Below are positions 56,956 through 64,000 of a stretch of 64,000 bases of DNA, piece by piece; position 1 is the first letter of the stretch; every line of letters begins with the position of its first letter. The position numbers and the translations under genes were made by a program. This DNA comes from Axinella damicornis (lineage: Eukaryota > Porifera > Demospongiae > Axinellida > Axinellidae), in contig OZ007507.1 of the NCBI GenBank assembly GCA_963931865.1, positions 13,368,932-13,432,931 on the forward strand, written 5' to 3'. The notes under the pieces were generated by a model, which was not told the origin of the DNA, did not search any database, and worked only from the letters and a program-made list of their open reading frames with translations.

Positions 56956-59900
56956 ATGAGAACCGCAAGCCTTCAGTTTGTATGTGTGTGGTTTTCGGTC
57001 GCCGTCGCCACTGTAACGGGAGCAGATTTAACTTCCTATCGATTCAATACGACCCTCTATAACGATGAGAACGGAGGGCGCTATGAGCTCTACTGGAACT
57101 TCAACTCTGAGGCAGGAACAATTTATTTCGCTGTGCGGGTGCATACGACAGGTTGGGTGGGATTCGGGCTCTCCCCCAGTGGTCAGATGCCAGGCTCTGA
57201 CGTCGTGATTGGATGGGTGGACGACAACACTGGAAGAGTACATTTTGAAGTAAGGAACCTGAAAGGGGGGGGGGGGGGTACGGGGAATATTGACTGATCG
57301 TGTATAATGTTGGCAGCTTGCAATAAGGTAAGGCAACGGAAAGCGGAAGGGCGGATGGCGTCCTGATTGATCTTGGCAACAGCAATAGAATCTTCAGGAA
57401 ACTCGTTGTGTTGTTTGTTTGTATTGTAATTCTATACACCTATAAACAGAATGTGTAGGTCAGTTGATGGCAAACATTTAATTAGTTTGGGTGTGCCTCC
57501 AACTTGGTGATGTGATGTCTGGCAATATAGCTATCACATCTAGCAATAGCTATAATAACATACACAGTTATAGAAAGTTCATCCAATGATCAACTGCATG
57601 GGTGCATCATCTTCCCTGTGGATCCTCCTTTCATCCACAATTATTGAGCAGCTTCCCTGCCACAGGAAAAACTACCTGTAAATATGGGACGAGAACGGCA
57701 CCGTCATTGTCAAAGTTGCTCTGTTGGCTCGCCCGTTCAAGTCTGTAGTAAGACTACTTCACTTTTGGAATATTTCCTGCATAAACCACTCCTACGGGCA
57801 CACCTCTACACCGGAGAATTGTAGAGAAGGCCGAATACGAATGTTCAAGTTGTCTCTCCACGGACTTGGCAGACGGTGTTGACACGGATGTTTACGGTGG
57901 CCGCCCAGTCCCATATCTACAGGCAGTTGATCCTGTGTGCCTTTTATATTGCATGTTCATAGCTTGTAGGTATATGTAGCAGAATGTATACAATGTCTAT
58001 GCAGGATCGTTATGCTGAAGGGCGATTTCTGCCTCCCATTGATCCTAGCCAGGACTGGTTCTTGGTTAGTGGGGAGGAAGAAGGTGGATACACCATCCTG
58101 GAGTTTACCAGGAACTGGACCACTTGTGATGACAGAGACGTGAATATTCAGGTTAGGGTTGAATGCCACAATTCCTTTCGATCTGGATGCATGTTTCCTC
58201 TAAGCCCATCCACATTTCAGTAATACTGTGTATAACACTATTCTGTGTTGTTCATACAAAAAACCATCATGGCAGATCACCTAAACTACTAGAGTGATCG
58301 AGCAATCGATTTAATAAAATTGAATGGGCATATGCATGAGACTGAGACACTTCAACATATGACACTATCACTTTTGATTGGACCTCTCAACTTTCTGGTA
58401 GTGGAAGTATGAAACACGCCAGGTCGTTTCTCTACAGACTGGGAAGGTTCCTTCCAAAACTCTTCCATGCAGTTCATGTAATTATGTAATTGTGTGCGTA
58501 TGTGTGAACATGTCACACCATAGTGTGCTCATCATATTTCAGGCTGACACTGCTCGCATAGTATGGAGCTGGCAAACAAATGATCCTACAAATGGCAGTG
58601 CACTTGTAATGCACAACTTCCAAGGTGCTACCAGTCTTAACCTCCTCGGAGGGCTGCCGAATCCCCCTCAGGATCCTGTAGATGTCCAATCCTTTGATAT
58701 TACTATATCAGATGTAAGTTCTGATCCATATAGCTACCCAGAATTTGGAGCAGTCATATTCACTGCTAGGGAGGACATGGTCAGGTTTAGGCATGCTTTT
58801 ACTCTCCAAGTGTTTTGACTACACAGTGACTGCAAGTCTATCGCAGATGATTGAACTGAGGGTTTCTTTTATGGGGGGAAGGGGGAGGAGGTTGGGGGGA
58901 GGGGGCTTCCGCACTTCACGTGGTACCTTACTTACCATCAGTGGCTGTGAAGGCTGATGACACACCTATGGGCACACCCATAATTTATTAGGATGATTGC
59001 ATAATTGCCACGCAATGCACGATGACAGCACTGAATGTCAGTAGTCCAGTCCAGTAGTTCAGTCGGTTGATTTTACCCACCCAATGTGTTAGTGGGAGGT
59101 GTTGGTCAAGATAATTGGTGTATCCTGTTAAGCAAAAGGCTGAGCAGGACAAAATTAATGCTGATTACTTCTTATGCTATTGCTCACCATCTCTTTCTAT
59201 GCAAAAGGCTCTTATTCCTGGCAACAGTGACACCACCTACTGGTGTGAAGCATTTCAGCTACCTTCCTCAGTCCGGGACCAGGAGAGGTATATTGTGAGG
59301 GTAAGGAACCCAAGCGTTAGTTAGAAATATTGTCATACAGACAGAATGTTGCGATTGCTTGTCAATATGGCCAGATGCAGCAACTTGGTTGCAAAGAAGT
59401 AACAAAACTGTAATCGGTCAGGTCTGGCGATTGTATTATTAGCTGTACGTCCATACCTTTCTATGATTAATATGTAGCTTGTGTTCAATAAACGGTGTAC
59501 GTATGAGACAATTCCCAAGCTGCAATCCAACATTAGAATCAGCTGGTCAATATCAAGAATCGAGATAGTCAAGAACATATAACCATGCACAACAACAGTT
59601 CTGTAAAATTCATTTCGTAGAGCACTTTATACTAGGACACACCCTTGAATTAGCACTAGATGGTGTCTCCTTTGCAATGTACTGTATAGGTTGTATATTT
59701 CATAAACCCTTTGTAGATTATTAGCTTGTAATTGTATTATTGGCTACGATAACACAAGGATAGTGATATAGTATGATTTGATTTGCATTAATAACTTTCA
59801 GATTTCCCCAAGGTTAACATCCCACTCCCGCTCCTATGTACACCACGTATTGGTCTACTTGTGCCGTGCCTTCAACCACACAGAAGTGGGGCAGGGAGGG

Positions 59901-62900
59901 CCTTGCAGTGGTGCTGGAGACAGTGTGGATGAGTGTAGGGGGGGCACACTCATTGGTGGATGGGCAGTGGGTGGTGAGGTCAGTTACATTATCGAACGTT
60001 ATTGAGGGCAGCATGTGCAAGGCCCCACATCAGTTTTGTCTAGCATAGATACAGTCTGGCTGCTAGTCCCTCTTCACTCGTCCGGCATGCAGCAAAGCTA
60101 TGCCCATGGAAGGCAGAGAGGGTCTAGCAAACTTTGCAGTAGATCATGTTTGTCTGGAATGCCAATCACATGAACCCGTGAACCAGTGGAGTACCAGTTT
60201 GAGATGAGGATGACTTCAGATCTGTTGTACCATAAGCTGGCAATACATAGCCTCGTCTCCAGGCCTCCGCCCAGATTTTATCTCGCAGCCGTGGAGAAAA
60301 ATCTGGGCGAAGGCCTGGGAACAAGGCTAGCAATACATGGGTTGGGAAAATTAGTGGTCTCTCTCTCTCTCCGTCTCCCTCTTCCCCGTCCTCTGCTATT
60401 AAGGACTTTGTCTACCCCAACAATGTGGCTTATCCCATTGGTGGTCCTGGAAATGCACAGTATGTTGTCATGGAAATGCACTATGACAACCCCACTCTTG
60501 ATATGGGTGAGTTAGTTTCTTGCTTGTAGGATGTAGATAAGGCTACTAGCGTGTGTATGGAACACAGCAGTCATTAGTTATGCATCAGACATGTTTCTCT
60601 TGAGCATGAGAGCAGCTTCACTGGGATATGAGTCAGATTGTTACAATCACTTCTTGTATATTATTATTTTGTGCAGTATTGGGTGTACGTGCTAGTTTAT
60701 TTCCATGCAGTGTGGTGGTTTTCATGCTGCTGAGGCTAGCTCCTAGCCACAACTTTATATACATATGTCTACACACGCAGGAATACGAGACAGCTCAGGA
60801 ATGCGGTTCTACTACTCCAGTTCCCCTCGTGAACATGATGCTGGAATCCTACTTCTGGGACACTCGGTCACATCCTCCATGATAATACCGCCGAATACCA
60901 CCAATTACACGATTGCTGGAATGTGCTCCTCTAATTGCACACAAGCAGTGAGTTGCACACTGTATAATAATAGTACACGAGTTTTTTTTTTCAAAATCAA
61001 ATACGGACTATATAGCTGTGGAGGAGTCTATCCTATGAAGTGTATTGAATATTGCATATAGTAATTGCAGGAGCAACTACTTGTATGACATTCTACCAAG
61101 CTCTTTCATGTATTTTGTATTGCAGTTTTTTCCACAAGGTGGAATCCATATCTTTGCCAACCTCCTGCACACTCACCTTGTTGGTAAGTACAAGATTAAC
61201 AGTGCACATTAGCCTACATGTTGTTACTGGACCGGCCATAACACTTATCTCGTATTAGGTCATGGTCTAAAGCTGCAACACCTTCGCTGGAATACGGGGT
61301 GCAATGTGTACGAAGAACTGGAACCAATTGATCAGAATTTGCAGTATGACTTCAACTATCAGCAATTTACACACCTTCCTAGGGAGATCACTGTACTCCC
61401 AGTAAGTGTATGTTGGGAAACAGATGCACAGGAGAAACCACCTGAAGATACGGACAGGACGGGCACCATAACCATCAGAGCTTCTCCGTATCCACACTGT
61501 CCACACGCCCACCGAGTCTGTGGTGGGACCATTTGAAGTTTCGTATTCGGCTTTTTCAGCAATTTTCCTGCGTATAGGAGTGCCCGTAGGTGTGGTCTAC
61601 GCAGGAAACTTTTGATAACGTAATATTCAGAAGTTGAAGTGGTCCCACAACGGACTCGAACAGCATGTGGACAGTGCGATCACGGAGCGACTTTGACGAT
61701 GATAGTGCCCGTCCACTCCCACGTCTACAACTAGTTTCTCCTGTGATAGGTAGTATGAGTGCAGCAAGAGACAATATGGGGTCTGTGACTGTAGCTCATG
61801 GCTGGGGATCCTTGCTAGCTTGGAGCCCTTGTAGTCAGCTACTGCCATAACATCGCCATAAATGATTACGTATATTGAATTTCTCATTGTGATGATGTGT
61901 AGGGTGATGTTCTGGTGTTGAGGTGTCTCTACAATACTGAATCCAGACAAGGTGTCACATTTGTGAGTCAGAAGGATACTTTAGAATGAGTAAAATTGAC
62001 ACCAATGTAATTACAAGATGCAGCCATGCAGCTCAAGTTAATTGAAGTTATGTGTGGTAGGCACACTGCAATGGGTTCTACTTTGTAAGGAGAGAGCAAA
62101 TTAATGGTCAACCTTCACTTCTACGTACGTACGCTGACACTTGCATGTTGCCTCTGTGAACAGTAACTGCAATGTACAGTAGTGACCAACCTATATACAG
62201 GTTGAGGTGACCAATGTGTTTTAAAGTGATTTGCTAAGATGAAGTATCAATACTTAGAGTCCGGCATATCTGAATGCATTTGACTGTTACTTCAGTGTAT
62301 CTTGGACCATATGATTGATGAATACAATGCATCGTATTCCCTTCTTAATCACACAGGGTGGAGAGAGTACTCGTAGAGAAATGTGCCTCACATTTCCAGT
62401 GTATTACCCTCGCACCGATATGGCTGCATGTGCTAGTCGCCCCGACAGCCTCAACACTTTCCGTCCTTTCTTGACCGAACATGTAGGGTAAGTTCCATTG
62501 TAGTGCAGTTCATGCTGTGAATGCTTACCTGGGCTGAGTGTACTATCACAGGAAAAACTACCCATAAATACGGAACTGGATCAGGCAACTTCATGATCAA
62601 AGTTGGTCTGTGATCATACCGTCCACTCGCCCGTTCGATGCCGTGATGAGAACACTTCACTTTTGAATATTGCCTGTGTGTACCACACCTATGCATGGGC
62701 ACTTCCTCTAAGTAGCAGAATCGTTGAAAAAAGCCAACTACAAAAATCATCACGTGTTCCCACCATGGATGCACATATGACATATGTTGACACGGAGCAG
62801 CTCTGACTGTTACGGTGCCTGCCCAGACCCGAACCTACAGGTGGTTTTCCTGTGTATGCATTCATCTATTACATCACTGATTTCTTCTATCAGGATGGGA

Positions 62901-63514
62901 TCACCTGCCTCTTTACTCCTCGAACAAGGAAGGATTCGGGATGGCTTCAATGCAATTCCATGGACTGCAAATCGTACAAATGGATTAGAGGACTCAGTTC
63001 TCAATGGTCCACTTGTGTCATTCTGCAGATCAGAGAACACCTCAGTAAGTATGTTCCAGTGTATACACATTCCTACGTATATCAATATTTTGGGGGTTAA
63101 TGGAACTACAACGTGTGTATTTTGCAGGCTATATCTCAGAGGGGAAGACTACCAAGCGTGCAGTGTCCACATATCATTCCTGACCCATGCACATGCTCCG
63201 AGGCTCAACCATGTTGCCATCGGCTAGCAGGAAATGGGACTGTCTCCAACGCAAGCTGTACCACATCTCCAACTCCATCTGAGATCACTCCTGCAACAAC
63301 TGACCAGACCACGGAGGAGACATCAGCATCCACTGATCGTCCTCTTGCCACCACTGACACGTCTACAGGTTCCCGGCCAACGGAAACTACAAGTGATGTT
63401 GATGAAGCAACTACTGTGCCGATCAGCGCTGTCAATCCTGATTCTAGTGGTATAAGTGTTCAGTCTTCAATGTGCCTCCTCATAATAGGAATGTGCACAG
63501 TTCTACTAGAATAG
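56956..63514 (+). CDS. MOXD1: MOXD/DBH-like copper type II ascorbate-dependent monooxygenase, 13 exons, about 693 aa
   Basis: Secreted or membrane-tethered copper hydroxylase of the dopamine beta-hydroxylase/MOXD family; the substrate is unknown. Exons: 56956-57249, 58005-58151, 58543-58713, 59208-59300, 59802-59978, 60404-60506, 60781-60947, 61126-61183, 61259-61401, 61903-61962, 62357-62487, 62894-63044, 63128-63514, all GT-AG and in phase. A signal peptide follows the ATG at 56956 (LQFVCVWFSVAVATVTGA). A DOMON domain lies at about residues 25-165 (YELYWNF, GWVGFGLSPSG). The catalytic halves keep all copper ligands: H249/H250 (YVHHVLVYLC), H320 (MEMHYDNP), H399/H401 (LLHTHLVG), M480 (REMCLTF). 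The C-terminal exon adds a Cys cluster, a Thr/Ser-rich stalk and a final hydrophobic stretch (MCLLIIGMCTVLL), suggesting a GPI signal or a short anchor. MOXD1 of vertebrates is about 613 aa; the extra length is mainly the stalk. The symbol is by family; DBH versus MOXD orthology is not settled. Confidence 0.94.
57661..57937. mobile_element. CACAGGAAAA-type MITE, copy 1 (277 bp)
   Basis: The ends CACAGGAAAAACTACCTGTA and ATCCTGTG are inverted. The interior shares CTTCACTTTTG and ACACCGGAGAATTGTAGAGA-like blocks with the two other copies in introns of the same gene. Confidence 0.75.
58860..58908. repeat. G-rich stretch in MOXD-like intron 3
   Basis: GGGGGGAAGGGGGAGGAGG followed by TTGGGGGGAGGGGG. 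Four or more G-runs could fold as a quadruplex. The rest of the intron (58714-59207) shows nothing. Confidence 0.6.
60248..60329. mobile_element. 82-bp fold-back MITE, TAGCCTCG family
   Basis: TAGCCTCGTCTCCAGGCCTC pairs with AGGCCTGGGAACAAGGCTA. An 8-bp TSD GCAATACA lies at 60240-60247 and 60330-60337. It sits in a MOXD-like intron. Confidence 0.88.
61427..61745. mobile_element. CACAGGAAAA-type MITE, copy 2 (319 bp)
   Basis: CACAGGAGAAACCACCTGAA and CTAGTTTCTCCTGTG are inverted ends. The interior has ATTTTCCTGCGTATAGGAGT. It sits 26 bp after the exon 61259-61401 donor. Confidence 0.75.
62547..62854. mobile_element. CACAGGAAAA-type MITE, copy 3 (308 bp)
   Basis: CACAGGAAAAACTACCCATA and CTACAGGTGGTTTTCCTGTG are inverted ends. 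It lies between exons 62357-62487 and 62894-63044 and shares TTGACACGGAGC-type blocks with copy 1. Confidence 0.8.
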
Positions 63515-64000
63515 ACCAGCACTGCCACATCACTAACTGCATGTGTGGCCTTCAGACTGCCATTATGCCATATAACGTTTTATAGCACATTGTTTTGTAA
63601 CAGTTGTGTCAATGTTGCTGTTTCAGAATTTATTTTTCTACAGTGTGTAGTGTTGCAGTAGCACGGTTGCTGGCTAGCGCTGTATAGCTACGTAGTAGTT
63701 AGCCTCATTCCCAGGCTCCATCTGAAAATCTGGGAACTAGTCTAATTGGGACACTATGTAACTGATCGATGTGTTGCCACAATTGGCTTGGAAGCCATGT
63801 ACTTGTGGTTAGTAGTACTATAGCTACTGCCCACGGTTCTTTAATACACAAGGGAGGGAAAAACCTGTTGCCATGGCAATTTGCCATGGCAATGGCTACC
63901 AATTATAAATTCCATTTCTGCACTTGTTAGTATTCCCAATTAAGCAGTGGCCAGTGTGGTTAAGGCTGAGGTTTATGGTGGCCCAGAAGGGTCGATCATC
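63515..64000. other. 3' flank of MOXD-like gene
   Basis: No gene is seen. A fold-back MITE of the TAGCCTCG family lies at 63700-63744 (TAGCCTCATTCCCAGGCTCC and its partial complement GGGAACTAGTCTA). A small palindrome TTGCCATGGCAATTTGCCAT lies near 63868. Confidence 0.6.

Overview
This is a metazoan nuclear genome window. It contains spliced genes with canonical GT-AG introns, dense TIR-type DNA transposons and MITEs, and an invertebrate-style innate-immune gene. A marine sponge (demosponge) is the best guess, but that is an inference from gene content and repeat style, not a proof. All exon models were read by eye from splice sites, reading phase and remembered family conservation; no search was run.

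Three host genes are present. (1) 811-33084, minus strand: the first 20 visible exons (596 codons) of a NOMO (nodal modulator) orthologue, the large ER-lumenal subunit of the NOMO-nicalin-TMEM147 complex. The gene runs off the left edge. About 1.8 kb of coding sequence is spread over 32 kb, and the introns are packed with transposons. (2) 44985-56517, plus strand: an NLR-type immune receptor (two death-fold modules, NACHT, LRRs). Its splice phases stay open into a Ser-rich linker, a Death domain, seven Ig-like exons, one transmembrane exon and a second Death-like domain, about 2180 aa if it is one gene. (3) 56956-63514, plus strand: a complete 13-exon MOXD/DBH-like copper type II monooxygenase with signal peptide, DOMON domain, all copper ligands and a Thr/Ser-rich tail ending in a hydrophobic segment.

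Mobile DNA by region: 2989-9705 is a nested nest inside the NOMO intron between visible exons 16 and 17. It is a Helentron/HINE-like element containing a complete 4.17-kb Mutator-like element (9-bp TSD, spliced transposase with DDE and SWIM motifs) and a 1.75-kb TA-flanked TIR element. 13-18 kb holds a degenerate TE ORF, a palindromic satellite, a 739-bp hAT derivative and a BEL/Pao gag relic. 18.4-21.8 kb holds a long-TIR MITE and a TA transposon inserted into a copy of itself. 22.3-23.05 kb is a polypurine minisatellite abutting an exon. 25-28 kb holds Tc1 and YqaJ-type relics and a hAT MITE. 33-44.9 kb is intergenic, with two further HINE-like copies, another hAT element and several fold-back MITEs. 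One fold-back family (ends TAGCCTCGTTCCCAGGC) recurs at about a dozen sites, several with 8-9-bp TSDs.

No rRNA, convincing tRNA or CRISPR array was seen, and no promoter could be assigned from sequence alone.
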